A stretch of DNA of 64,000 nt from Pseudomonas sputi. Its GTDB lineage: Bacteria > Pseudomonadota > Gammaproteobacteria > Pseudomonadales > Pseudomonadaceae. A program made the position numbers and the translations under genes. This document shows positions 16,572 through 25,049 of the stretch, in pieces (the stretch's first letter is position 1; every line of letters begins with the position of its first letter). Under the pieces are notes generated by a model, which saw only the letters and a list, made by a program, of their open reading frames with translations, had not been told where the DNA came from and searched no databases. The stretch is from contig NZ_BQHI01000023.1 of the NCBI RefSeq assembly GCF_021603585.1, forward strand, positions 25,453 to 89,452, in the 5' to 3' direction.

Positions 16572-17870
16572 CTACATCAGGTGTTTCTCCGCCTCGGGTA
16601 TATGCGCCGAGCCCAACACCGCCGGCAACAGCCCGGAGCGCAAATCCCCACCACTGGGCTGCTGATACAGGCTCAACCCGAACTCCGGCAGCACCGCCAG
16701 CAGGTAATCGAAAATATCCCCCTGGATCCGCTCGTAATCGGCCCACACCGTGGTGGTGGTAAAGCAGTAGATTTCCAGCGGAATGCCCTGGGCGGTGGTT
16801 TGCATCTGGCGGACCATGCAGGTCATGTTCGGCTGGATTTCCGGATGGCTCTTCAGGTAAGCCAAGGCATAGGCGCGGAAGGTGCCGATGTTGGTCATGC
16901 GCCGGCGGTTGGCCGACATCGCCGCGACGTTGCCCTGCGCCTCGTTCCAGGCCTTGAGCTCGGCTTTCTTGCGGCCCATGTACGCGGTCAGCAGGTGCAC
17001 CTGGGAGAGTTTTTCTTCTTCATCGTCGCGGATGAACCGCACACCGCTGGCGTCGATGAACAGGCTGCGCTTGATCCGTCGTCCGCCGGACTGCTGCATG
17101 CCGCGCCAGTTTCTGAACGACTCGGACATCAGGCGCCAGGTCGGGATCGAGACGATGGTCTTGTCGAAATTCTGCACCTTGACCGTGTGCAGGGTGATGT
17201 CGACCACGTCGCCATCGGCGCCGACCTGCGGCATTTCGATCCAGTCGCCGACCCGCAGCATGTCGTTGCTGGTCAGTTGCACGCTGGCGACGAACGACAG
17301 CAGGGTGTCCTTGTAGACCAACAGGATCACCGCCGACATCGCACCCAGACCGGACAGCAGCAACAGCGGCGAACGGTCGATCAGGGTGGCGACGATGATG
17401 ATCGCGCCGAACACGTACAGGACCATTTTTGCCAGTTGCACATATCCCTTGATCGAGCGGGTGCGGGCGTGTTCGGTGCGGGCGTAGATGTCCAGCAGCG
17501 CATTGAGCAGGGCGCTGACCGACAGCAGCAGGAACAGAATGGTGAACGCCAGGGCCACGTTGCCGAGGAACACCATGGCGGTCTTGCTTAGCTCCGGCAC
17601 CAGGTGCAGGCCGAACTGGATCACCAGCGACGGCGTCATCTGCGCCAGGCGCTGGAACACCTTGTTATGGCGAAAGTCGTTGATCCAGTGCAGCGAGGGC
17701 TGGCGACCCAGCATGCGGCTGGCATGCAGGATCAGGTAGCGCGCCACTCGTCCGAGGACCAGCGCGATCACCAACAACAGGAGCAGCGCCAGGCCGGCGT
17801 GCAGGAGCGGGTGCTGATCGAGGGCACCCCAGAGGTCTTGGGCGTTGAGCCAGAGCTGTTTGAAATCCAT
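16572..17870 (-). CDS. mechanosensitive ion channel, MscS family (YbdG-like)
   Basis: A 432-residue inner-membrane protein. About five hydrophobic helices lie in residues 20-210, the pore-lining helix being around LSGLGAMSAVILLVYKDTLLSFVASVQL. The beta-domain (LRVGDWIEMP, VKVQNFDKTIVSIPTW) and a long C-terminal soluble domain follow. Its length and the NFDKTIVSIPTWRL segment fit E. coli YbdG (415 aa), a low-activity osmotic-stress channel, rather than the shorter MscS. It should gate under membrane tension on hypo-osmotic shock. It is a single gene with a promoter in the 191-bp region shared with the divergent helicase. Confidence 0.88.
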   Translation of the reverse strand: MDFKQLWLNAQDLWGALDQHPLLHAGLALLLLLVIALVLGRVARYLILHASRMLGRQPSLHWINDFRHNKVFQRLAQMTPSLVIQFGLHLVPELSKTAMVFLGNVALAFTILFLLLSVSALLNALLDIYARTEHARTRSIKGYVQLAKMVLYVFGAIIIVATLIDRSPLLLLSGLGAMSAVILLVYKDTLLSFVASVQLTSNDMLRVGDWIEMPQVGADGDVVDITLHTVKVQNFDKTIVSIPTWRLMSESFRNWRGMQQSGGRRIKRSLFIDASGVRFIRDDEEEKLSQVHLLTAYMGRKKAELKAWNEAQGNVAAMSANRRRMTNIGTFRAYALAYLKSHPEIQPNMTCMVRQMQTTAQGIPLEIYCFTTTTVWADYERIQGDIFDYLLAVLPEFGLSLYQQPSGGDLRSGLLPAVLGSAHIPEAEKHLM

Positions 17871-18061
17871 GAGCGAAACGATTCTTCTGTAAGACGCGAC
17901 GGGCGATTAGAGCATTTAAGACGCTGTGTATTACCGTTGGAGACAAATCGAGCAACAAAAAAGCCACTGATTACCGCGGATTTCACAAAGAAACTCGGCC
18001 TGAGCGCTCGAAACCGGTAACCTATGCAGCTGATTTTTTGCATATCTTCGAGGTAGCACCC

Positions 18062-19402
18062 GTGTTTTCCCAATTCGCCCTGCACGAACGCCTGCTCAAA
18101 GCCGTGGCCGAGCTGAAATTTGTCGAGCCAACGCCTGTGCAAGCCGCGGCCATTCCGCTGGCGCTTCAGGGGCGTGACCTGCGGGTGACGGCGCAAACCG
18201 GTAGCGGCAAGACCGCCGCGTTTGTCCTGCCGATCCTCAACCGCCTGATCGGCCCGGCCAAGGTTCGCGTCAGCATCAAGACCCTGATCCTGCTGCCGAC
18301 CCGCGAGCTGGCCCAGCAGACCCTGAAGGAAGTCGAGCGCTTTTCGCAGTTCACTTTCATCAAGTCCGGTCTGATCACCGGCGGTGAAGACTTCAAGGTC
18401 CAGGCCGCCATGCTGCGCAAGGTGCCGGACATCCTGATCGGCACCCCGGGCCGGATGATCGAGCAATTGAACGCCGGCAACCTCGACCTGAAAGAAGTCG
18501 AAGTGCTGGTGCTCGACGAAGCCGACCGCATGCTCGACATGGGTTTTGCCGAAGACGTGCAGCGTCTGGTCGACGAATGCCCGAACCGTCAGCAGACCAT
18601 GCTGTTCTCCGCCACCACTGGCGGTTCCGGCCTGCGCGAGATGATCGCCAAGGTGCTGAACAACCCTGAGCACCTGCAGCTCAACGCGGTCAGCCAGCTG
18701 AACGACACCACTCGTCAGCAGATCATCACCGCCGACCACAACCAGCACAAAGAACAGATCGTCAACTGGCTGCTGGCCAACGAGACCTATCAGAAGGCCA
18801 TCGTCTTCACCAACACCCGGGCCATGGCTGACCGCATCTACGGTCGCCTCGTCGCCCAGGAATACAAGGCGTTCGTGCTGCACGGTGAAAAAGACCAGAA
18901 GGATCGCAAACTGGCGATCGACCGTTTGAAGCAGGGCGGCGTGAAGATCCTGGTGGCCACCGATGTGGCGGCCCGTGGTCTGGACGTTGATGGCCTGGAT
19001 CTGGTGATCAACTTCGACATGCCACGCAGCGGCGACGAATACGTGCACCGTATCGGTCGTACCGGCCGTGCCGGCAACGACGGTCTGGCAATCTCGCTGA
19101 TCTGCCACGGCGACTGGAACCTGATGTCGAGCATTGAGCGCTACCTGAAGCAGAGCTTCGAGCGCCGTACCATCAAGGAAGTCAAAGGCACCTACGGCGG
19201 ACCGAAAAAGGTCAAGGCCTCGGGCAAGGCCGTCGGCGTGAAGAAGAAAAAGACCGACGCCAAGGGCGACAAGAAGAAAACCGCCGCCAAGACCCCGACC
19301 AAGCGCAAGAGCGCCAACCGTCCGAAACCGGACGCTCTGGTGAGCAGCGACGGCATGGCCCCGCTGAAACGCCGCAAGCCGGCAGCGCCAGCGGCTGAAT
19401 AA
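18062..19402 (+). CDS. DEAD-box ATP-dependent RNA helicase
   Basis: A 446-residue helicase with all motifs in order: Q motif (FVEPTPVQAAAIP), I AQTGSGKT, Ia PTRELAQQ, Ib GTPGR, II DEAD, III SAT, IV IVFTNTR, V ATDVAARGLD, VI HRIGRTGRAG. A basic Lys-rich tail (about residues 385-446) probably binds RNA. Such proteins remodel rRNA precursors or mRNA. It is most like the PA2840-type pseudomonad helicase, but I do not assign a symbol. GTG 18062 gives the natural start MFSQFALHERL. A strong terminator follows. Confidence 0.92.
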   Translation: MFSQFALHERLLKAVAELKFVEPTPVQAAAIPLALQGRDLRVTAQTGSGKTAAFVLPILNRLIGPAKVRVSIKTLILLPTRELAQQTLKEVERFSQFTFIKSGLITGGEDFKVQAAMLRKVPDILIGTPGRMIEQLNAGNLDLKEVEVLVLDEADRMLDMGFAEDVQRLVDECPNRQQTMLFSATTGGSGLREMIAKVLNNPEHLQLNAVSQLNDTTRQQIITADHNQHKEQIVNWLLANETYQKAIVFTNTRAMADRIYGRLVAQEYKAFVLHGEKDQKDRKLAIDRLKQGGVKILVATDVAARGLDVDGLDLVINFDMPRSGDEYVHRIGRTGRAGNDGLAISLICHGDWNLMSSIERYLKQSFERRTIKEVKGTYGGPKKVKASGKAVGVKKKKTDAKGDKKKTAAKTPTKRKSANRPKPDALVSSDGMAPLKRRKPAAPAAE

Positions 19403-19422
19403 GCCGTTTCAGGCAGGCAAAG

Positions 19423-19450
19423 AAAAACCCGGACATGGTCCGGGTTTTTT
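19423..19450. terminator. rho-independent terminator
   Basis: AAAACCCGGAC / GTCCGGGTTTT stem with ATG as loop, then more Ts. It serves the helicase and, in reverse, the convergent protease operon. Confidence 0.88.
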
Positions 19451-19464
19451 ATTGCCAGCGTTTA

Positions 19465-20064
19465 TCAACTGCCCAGCAGGCCCGTGGTGTCGGCATCAAA
19501 GCGCCGCTTGGCCTGATCGGCTGCCGGTTTGAGCTGTGCGAGCAGGGCGGCCTCGCTGTACAGCCCTGCCAGCGCCAGTTCTTTCGGCGTTGGCTCGATC
19601 GGGATCAAAACGTCTTCACCCGCCGCATGCAGCCAGATCGCCACGAAGTGCAGCGCCGACACAAACAGCATCCGCAGCTCAACGGTTTTGCCCTTCAATT
19701 GCGGTGATTGTTCCGCCAGTTTCAGCGCATCGACCGTGGCGGCCGCCAGGTGGCCGTGGTTCAACGAGGCAAACTCGACGTGACCGCGTACTTCGGCCAA
19801 TTGCGCATCGGCAATCGATACTCCGCCGGAAAACACCAGGTAATGCCAGTCGCCCACTCGGGCGTCTTTCAGGCCTTTGCCCTGGCTCAGGTCTTCCAGA
19901 CTGAGCGAGTAGCTGCGATAGGCCTCGCTGAGGCTTATCCCGGCGGGCGCAGCACTGGCGAACTGGCGATTGACGCCGAATCCCTGGGTCTGCAACGCGG
20001 CCTGCAGGGCCGGACGCAAGGTTTGTAGGCCGTTGGAAGGGGCCTTTGGATAAGTCAGTTTCAT
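19465..20064 (-). CDS. unknown partner protein encoded with the C70-type protease
   Basis: A 199-residue protein that I cannot assign to a family. It has no signal peptide or membrane helix. Segments such as ARVGDWHYLVFSGGVSIADAQL and ALHFVAIWLHAAGEDVLIPIEPTP suggest a compact alpha/beta fold, with a final GLLGS. Its ATG overlaps the stop of the upstream protease gene (ATGA, 20061-20064), so it is translationally coupled and probably made in a fixed ratio with it. Possible roles are inhibitor or immunity protein, chaperone or substrate adaptor. None is proven. The frame is open further upstream only because of the overlap with the protease gene. Confidence 0.75.
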   Translation of the reverse strand: MKLTYPKAPSNGLQTLRPALQAALQTQGFGVNRQFASAAPAGISLSEAYRSYSLSLEDLSQGKGLKDARVGDWHYLVFSGGVSIADAQLAEVRGHVEFASLNHGHLAAATVDALKLAEQSPQLKGKTVELRMLFVSALHFVAIWLHAAGEDVLIPIEPTPKELALAGLYSEAALLAQLKPAADQAKRRFDADTTGLLGS

Positions 20065-20660
20065 GATGCCGCCCCCTGGTTTTTTGCCGTGAAGTAAGTG
20101 TGGGTCCAGTTGCCGCCGCCGTTGTAGGAACCGGGGAAGGCACTCAGCGCCCGGGTCGAATAGCCGTAGATCGAATCCGCGACCAGCACGTAATTGCCGT
20201 TGGTGCCGTAGATCGCCAGAAAGTGCGCACCGCCGCCGTACCAGGCACAGCGCAGGCCGATCGGGCGGCCCATGTTGATCTGGTTCTGGATGGCCGACAT
20301 TTGCAGCGAACCCGAATTCATGCCGTTGAAGCTGCGGGTGATCTTCAGCGCAACGTCGAGATAGCCGTACACGTTGCATGGCCCCGGTTGATTGCAGCAG
20401 TTGCGATCCAGGGCGGCACTGGCAACGGCGCATTGGGTCCAGGACCCGGTGCCGTAGTAGTTGCCGACCGAGGCGGAAGCGGCGGCCCAGCACCAGTTGG
20501 TCTGGGTCTGTTGCTGCATGGTGAAGTTCAGGCTGGCGGCCGCCAGGGTACGTTGTTGAACAGCGGCCTCGACCTCGACCAGTTGCGGGTCGAGCAGATG
20601 GCCGGTCAGGCACGCGGGCAGGGTATTGCCGGGAAGTGCCGTTGTTTCAGTGGTTAACAT
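20061..20660 (-). CDS. papain-like cysteine protease (C70/AvrRpt2-type)
   Basis: A 199-residue protein with a papain-like catalytic layout: an oxyanion Gln at about residue 51-53 (QQQTQTNWCWAAA), nucleophile Cys57 in WCWAAASASVG, His145 in GGGAHFLAIYG, and an acidic Asp161 in LVADSIYG. The family includes the plant-targeted effector AvrRpt2, and relatives occur as toxins and peptidases in many bacteria. No Sec signal is visible. A cluster of Cys (CCNQPGPC, about residues 87-94) is unusual. GGAGG precedes ATG 20660. It is the first gene of a two-gene operon with the unknown 199-aa protein. Confidence 0.8.
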   Translation of the reverse strand: MLTTETTALPGNTLPACLTGHLLDPQLVEVEAAVQQRTLAAASLNFTMQQQTQTNWCWAAASASVGNYYGTGSWTQCAVASAALDRNCCNQPGPCNVYGYLDVALKITRSFNGMNSGSLQMSAIQNQINMGRPIGLRCAWYGGGAHFLAIYGTNGNYVLVADSIYGYSTRALSAFPGSYNGGGNWTHTYFTAKNQGAAS

Positions 20661-20909
20661 TTTTCAATCCTCCATGAATGAAAACTAACGTTCCGCGTTT
20701 GCGGGATAACGTTAATGCCGAGCGATCGGTGCTCAAGGGTTGCCATCTCCGATGGCCGGTTCCGATCAGGCTCGGGGTAACCCTAGGTGTGAATATGCAT
20801 TTGTGCAAATAATTGAATGCATTAATGCAAATTTCCGGACAAAAGGAGGCAGGCGTTGGCATCGATCCAGCCTGATCGATACCAAAGCCTGTCGTTGTTC
20901 GAGCGTGTG

Positions 20910-21185
20910 CTATCCCTCGGTTTTCTTCTCGGCCGACCCCAGTTCCTTCAAGCGCTGATCGATCAACTGGCATTTGTCCGGCAGATCGGCGGAGGCCGTA
21001 CCCAGATCCATTTTCTGCAACTCGGCGTTGATTTCCTTGGCCTTGGTCGGGTTTTGCTCGGTGAGCTTCGCGACTTCCTGTGCCAGTTGCTCGCGTTTGG
21101 CGGTGGCCTCTTCCGGGGTGCAGGCCCAGACGGGTAGGGCACAGGCGAGCGTGGCGGCGAGGGTGAGCTTGAGCAGCGTCTTCAT
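20910..21185 (-). CDS. small exported protein of unknown function
   Basis: 91 residues with a signal peptide (MKTLLKLTLAATLACALPVWA) and a short mature helical domain rich in Lys, Glu and Gln (EEATAKREQLAQEVAKLTEQ). The mature part holds two Cys (ACTPEE and DKCQL) that may pair in the periplasm. No family is recognised. It is separately transcribed, with 249 bp separating it from the protease operon downstream. Confidence 0.7.
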   Translation of the reverse strand: MKTLLKLTLAATLACALPVWACTPEEATAKREQLAQEVAKLTEQNPTKAKEINAELQKMDLGTASADLPDKCQLIDQRLKELGSAEKKTEG

Positions 21186-21265
21186 GGGGGCAGGCCTCGG
21201 TTCCGGTTAAGGCGGGTTAACCGGTTGAGGCCTGTGGCCGGTGAAAAGTTCAGTGTTGTTGGCGC

Positions 21266-22000
21266 TCAGTCTCCATGGCAGCAACTGGATTTTGATGCCC
21301 CGTTGTACCGGTCATGATGCCGCACCCATTCCATGATCTCGTCCTCGTTCCGGCCCTTGGGCGTGAGGTCGAGGTAGTTGTAGGCGCCGACCAGCAGGTC
21401 GAGGCCGCGGGCATAGGTTGAGTAGGTGTGGAATATGTCACCGTTGTCGGCGCGATAAAACACGCTCAGACCGGGCATTTCTTCCTCGGCGCTGTCGGTC
21501 TTTTCGTAGTTGTACGTAGCCTTGCCTGCTACGACATCTTCAGCGCGGGCGCACACGCCAAAGTCGTAGTTGAAATCGCAACCGTTTGAAGACACCCAGT
21601 CGAATCTCCAGCCCATCCGCCGCTTGAAGGCCTGGAATTCGGCGAACGGTGCGTGAGACACCGCCACCAGCGCAATGTCGTGATGGGCCAGGTGCAGATT
21701 GGCGCCATCGATGTGGTCGCTGAGGAATGAGCAGCCCGGGCAGCCTTCTTCCCAGCCCTTGGCGAACATAAAGTGGTAAACGACGAGTTGGCTGTGCTGA
21801 CCGAACAGGTCGGCGAGTTTCAATTCGCCGTTCGGCCCCATGAAGCGGTAATCCTTGTCGACCTTCACCCAGGGCAGGGCGCGGCGTTGGGCGCTGAGGC
21901 GGTCACGCTCCCTGGTGAAGGCCTTTTCATCGGCCAGATGCTGCTTGCGGGCGGCGAGCCATTCTTCGCGCGACACCACTGGATGATTCTCAACGTTCAT
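21266..22000 (-). CDS. DUF899-family thioredoxin-like protein
   Basis: 244 residues. The typical DUF899 layout is visible: VSREEWLAARKQHLADEKAFTRERDRLSAQRR at the N terminus, LPWVKVDKDYRF, a thioredoxin-like segment containing Cys87-Pro-Gly-Cys90 (EEGCPGCSFLSDHIDGANLHL), and DGDIFHTYSTYARG-like sequence near the end. The CxxC suggests redox chemistry, but the family is not biochemically defined. A Cys pair closes the protein (SSCCHGD). ATG 22000 has an AGGAG site. Confidence 0.85.
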   Translation of the reverse strand: MNVENHPVVSREEWLAARKQHLADEKAFTRERDRLSAQRRALPWVKVDKDYRFMGPNGELKLADLFGQHSQLVVYHFMFAKGWEEGCPGCSFLSDHIDGANLHLAHHDIALVAVSHAPFAEFQAFKRRMGWRFDWVSSNGCDFNYDFGVCARAEDVVAGKATYNYEKTDSAEEEMPGLSVFYRADNGDIFHTYSTYARGLDLLVGAYNYLDLTPKGRNEDEIMEWVRHHDRYNGASKSSCCHGD

Positions 22001-22177
22001 GATGATTTCTCCTGCGGGGGTTGAAACCGTCTGTTTCAGACTAGTCGTTTAACACCCCGGGAAATCGACAGACCGCCGGTCGGTCGGCGCGCCGAATAAT
22101 CCTGAACGGTGACGCAACGGTCCGGTCACAACCTGTGAACGCGCCAAAAAATCACGCGCACCGGAGGTTGAATCAGG

Positions 22178-22570
22178 ATGACGACTTATAACTGGGATTT
22201 GATTGAACGCCTGCTGCATGAAGTGCAGAACGGCGCGGGCCACAGCTTCGCGCCACGGTCTTTCGCCGAAGACTATGCGGCAGAGAAAGCGGCGGCGGGC
22301 GAGGCGATCGAGAATCTGGATCACCTGAAAACGCTGGCCTGCGACTACGAAAAGCTGCTGCTGGAGCGAGGCTATATCGAGCCCCGTGGCGAGGACGAAG
22401 GCAGTACCGGCAACAATTTCGGCCTGACCCCGCGCGGCTCCAGCCTGTTGAGCCTGATCGACAGCAGCATTCCCGGCAATGATCATCCGCGTCAGGTACT
22501 CGATGAGCAGGAAGACGCGCTGGATGCGCTGACGTTTGATGAGGTGGCCTCCAAGGCGCAGATTGCCTGA
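22178..22570 (+). CDS. DUF2513-like hypothetical protein
   Basis: 130 residues. The start MTTYNWDLIERLLHEVQNG, the central HLKTLACDYEKLLLERGYIE and the LTPRGSSLLSLI segment resemble DUF2513-type winged-helix proteins, which are common in phages and accessory DNA. The C-terminal extension is acidic. A regulatory or DNA-binding role is possible but unproven. GGAGG lies about 10 bases before ATG 22178. It is flanked by unrelated genes and ends at a terminator. Confidence 0.65.
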   Translation: MTTYNWDLIERLLHEVQNGAGHSFAPRSFAEDYAAEKAAAGEAIENLDHLKTLACDYEKLLLERGYIEPRGEDEGSTGNNFGLTPRGSSLLSLIDSSIPGNDHPRQVLDEQEDALDALTFDEVASKAQIA

Positions 22571-22583
22571 GGCGTTGCACAAA

Positions 22584-22620
22584 AAACCGTGGGAGCGAAC
22601 CTGCTCGCTCCCACGGTTTT
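22584..22620. terminator. terminator / GTGGGAGCGA-type palindrome
   Basis: ACCGTGGGAGCGA / TCGCTCCCACGGT arms with a poly-A on the left and Ts on the right. It serves both convergent genes. The core is the common Pseudomonas GGGAGCGAnCnTGCTCGCTCCC repeat. Confidence 0.8.
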
Positions 22621-22630
22621 CTCAATGGTC

Positions 22631-23500
22631 TCAGCTTTTTTGTGCGGCCTTCAGGCACTTCAAGTCGTTGAAGTCCTTGCGCACGCCCTCGATCTTTTTC
22701 AACAGGCGCTGGCGCTGCTGAGGCGTGCTGTCGGCCATCAGATCAACGAACAGCGAACGGGCCTGCGCCTCGGTATTGGCGTAGGCCTTTTGGTAATCCG
22801 CTGTCCATAAACGCTCGCGATTGACCAGAAGCGTCTCGATCCGCTGTGGGAATTCAGGACTTTTGCGTTGCGCCACCGCCGCGCTGAATTGCTTCTGCCA
22901 GTGGGCGCGGTTGGCGATCCACTGGGTGTTCTGATCGCCCAGAGCGGTCGACCAGGCCATCACCCGCTGCTCCTGAGTGACGCTCAACGGGCCGAGCCAG
23001 TCGTTGAGGCGTTTGTCCATGCGTGCGCCACGCTCGGCAATTTGCTGTGAAAGGGGTGGCTTGAGGTATTCCCGCTGGCGCTTTTGCAGGTCTTCGGCAA
23101 AGGCGTCGTTCATTTCAGCAACCTGCCGATCATCCAGCCCTTGTAGCAATTCAATCGCCGACGGGGTGATTTCCCGGGCGGTTTCGGCGATCGCCTGCTT
23201 GGCTTCTGCGGTGCGGGCCTGGAGGGCGGCGTCGGTAACCTGATTGGTTTCGACCATGGTTTGCAGGCGATCGAGCCAGTCCAGATAACCCGGTAACTGC
23301 GTGGTGCAGTGCCAGCTCAGGTGTTCCCTGAGGCGTTCGTTGAACCAGCCTTTCTGCTCGCCATTCATGTCCAGGTAGTCGCTGAGCGTCCACGGAATGA
23401 TCACGTCGAGATTGCGGTAGGCCAGGCCGACACGGCTGCAGGCGCCGAGAGCAAGGGTCAGGATCAGTAGAACAGCGATGCGTTGGAACCAGCTAGACAT
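22631..23500 (-). CDS. DUF6279-type lipoprotein
   Basis: 289 residues. A lipoprotein signal with the lipobox LALGAC (lipidated Cys21) precedes a long, mostly helical domain with VGLAYRNLDVIIPWTLSDYLDM at its start, characteristic of this family. It is expected to be anchored in the envelope; no activity is known. The frame opens at 23506 with TTG, but ATG 23500 with AAGGA upstream is the better start. Confidence 0.82.
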   Translation of the reverse strand: MSSWFQRIAVLLILTLALGACSRVGLAYRNLDVIIPWTLSDYLDMNGEQKGWFNERLREHLSWHCTTQLPGYLDWLDRLQTMVETNQVTDAALQARTAEAKQAIAETAREITPSAIELLQGLDDRQVAEMNDAFAEDLQKRQREYLKPPLSQQIAERGARMDKRLNDWLGPLSVTQEQRVMAWSTALGDQNTQWIANRAHWQKQFSAAVAQRKSPEFPQRIETLLVNRERLWTADYQKAYANTEAQARSLFVDLMADSTPQQRQRLLKKIEGVRKDFNDLKCLKAAQKS

Positions 23501-23577
23501 GGGCAAGTCCTTGCGAAAGCCAGCCTTGAGGGTCTGATTCTTATGTGAACACAGGATGGACCCGGCAGTTCAGCCTA

Positions 23578-24294
23578 TCAAAAGAACGGGCGTTCGGCCT
23601 TGAGCGTGACCAGTCCGTCGCACTGACTGTTATGTCCGGAATAGGCCGAGCAATCGCTGCCGCTGAGGCTGGAGTTGCTGTAGATCAGATCAAGGTCGAT
23701 GCCCATGAACGGCCGGGAAAGTTTCACCGACCAATCGGTGAAACTGCTGACGTAACCGCCGTCCACCGAGACCGGCGTGTTGAACTGATGGGTGGTGTAT
23801 TTCATGCTGATCCCGATGCCGAACGGCTGATTGCCGCCCAGGTCGGCAAACAGGGTGTTGTTCTGTTTATCCGGATCGTTGCTCAGGGCGATGCCGATCC
23901 GGCTGCCGAGCAGGGTCAGGCCACCGAACAGTTCCTGACTGTCGAGGGTGTCGACCTCGGGATAGCTGTAATGGATCATCCCGACTTCGTAGCCGAGGGT
24001 CTGATCGAAAGGTTGTTTAAAGCCGATGTAGGAATCGATTTCGAGGTTCTTCCCCGGCGTCAGGCCCATGCTCGGTGCGTACTGGCCGACATAGAGGCCG
24101 CTGTCATGGCTCAGGTCCAGACCGCCGTGGAACGAGCCGATCGCCGACGGCTTGACCAGGCCCTGGGCCATGCTGCGACTGGGCGAGGTGCCGAGCTTGA
24201 GGTCGAAGTCACCGAGTTCACGCTGGAAAATCTGCGCGTGCGCCGCCGGGCTCGCCAGCAGGCCTACAAACAATAAACAGGAAGATTTGAGCAT
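23578..24294 (-). CDS. TorF-family putative porin
   Basis: 238 residues with a signal peptide (MLKSSCLLFVGLLASPAAHA). The mature protein has alternating beta-strand pattern and ends in Phe (KAERPFF). GGLDLSHDSGLYVGQYAPSM and EIDSYIGFKQPFDQTLGYEVGMIHYSYPE are typical of the TorF (TIGR02001) small outer-membrane barrels. Two Cys (SDCSAYSGHNSQC) lie in a late loop. AAGGAG precedes the ATG. The substrate is unknown. Confidence 0.82.
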   Translation of the reverse strand: MLKSSCLLFVGLLASPAAHAQIFQRELGDFDLKLGTSPSRSMAQGLVKPSAIGSFHGGLDLSHDSGLYVGQYAPSMGLTPGKNLEIDSYIGFKQPFDQTLGYEVGMIHYSYPEVDTLDSQELFGGLTLLGSRIGIALSNDPDKQNNTLFADLGGNQPFGIGISMKYTTHQFNTPVSVDGGYVSSFTDWSVKLSRPFMGIDLDLIYSNSSLSGSDCSAYSGHNSQCDGLVTLKAERPFF

Positions 24295-24510
24295 GCGTCA
24301 CTCCTTGAACAGCGAGCGCAGGGCGATAAGGCCTGCTGAAACGCTTGATCCAGACGCGTGCAAGGATACCGGCGAATGATCGGCATCGAGGGCCGTTCGT
24401 CGATTTCTGCTGTTTTTGAATGTTTGATTAAACGCGAGGGAGGTCTGCGAGTGATCCGGTCCAGGCGCTTCGAAGCTCAAAGCGCCTTTGGACTGGTGTG
24501 CTGCGGGGGG

Positions 24511-24699
24511 TTATTTCTTGCCCAGGCTGATCTGCTTGGACGGGCCGAACGTCTGGCCGCTGACGCCTTTGGCAATTTGCTGGATCTCGCCGCCGGACTT
24601 GAGGAATGCCGCGATCTGATCGTTGATCGATTCGCTGGTTTCAACGGCTGGAGCTGGCTTTGCTTTGCTGGTGGATGCTTTTACACGCATGGCGGCCAT
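24511..24699 (-). CDS. small basic protein of unknown function
   Basis: 62 residues: a Lys/Ala/Pro-rich N terminus, then the segment SINDQIAAFLKSGGEIQQIA and a basic tail. The FLxxGGxxxx motif recalls the short conserved segment in the Pseudomonas RNA-polymerase-binding protein SutA, but the acidic arms of SutA are missing, so a family link is only a suggestion. Start ATG 24699 is chosen for a weak AGG site. An in-frame ATG at 24690 is the alternative. Confidence 0.6.
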   Translation of the reverse strand: MAAMRVKASTSKAKPAPAVETSESINDQIAAFLKSGGEIQQIAKGVSGQTFGPSKQISLGKK

Positions 24700-25049
24700 T
24701 AACCTGTAGAAAAGTAACTCGGCCAGGCATCGTACAGGAATAACTTGACAATTGCTTGGTAAATATCCTCCGGAATAACTCGGCGCGCCGGTGGATTAGG
24801 CTTGATTAAATATTCGAAATATCCCGCTAACCTGCTGTTTTAACTCACAACATTTATTCGATTCCATGATGTCGGGGGGCGTCGGGATCAAGTGAAGGCC
24901 GTCATGCTGGCCTGACGAGCGGCGCGCACCCGGCGTGAAATCCAGGAAAATCAAAGCCTCCCGCAGATTTTCGGTCGGCCGGTCGATGGGCGACCGACGA
25001 ACCTGGCAAAACCGGGTAGAATGCCGCCCACGCAATGAGGGTATTGGAA
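24700..25049. other. gene-free region upstream of the CvfB-like gene
   Basis: About 350 bp without a convincing gene. The first 130 bp are AT-rich and probably carry the promoters of the 62-aa gene and others. Near the right end, nested inverted repeats (TCGGTCG at 24971 with CGACCGA at 24991) precede the CvfB-like start and could be a leader hairpin. The one reading frame here (24796-25035, minus) has no protein-like composition. Confidence 0.5.

Noticed and set aside
24796-25035. 79-codon minus-strand frame before the CvfB-like gene
   Set aside because: It has no ribosome site, an unnatural composition and no recognisable pattern. The region is more likely promoter and leader.
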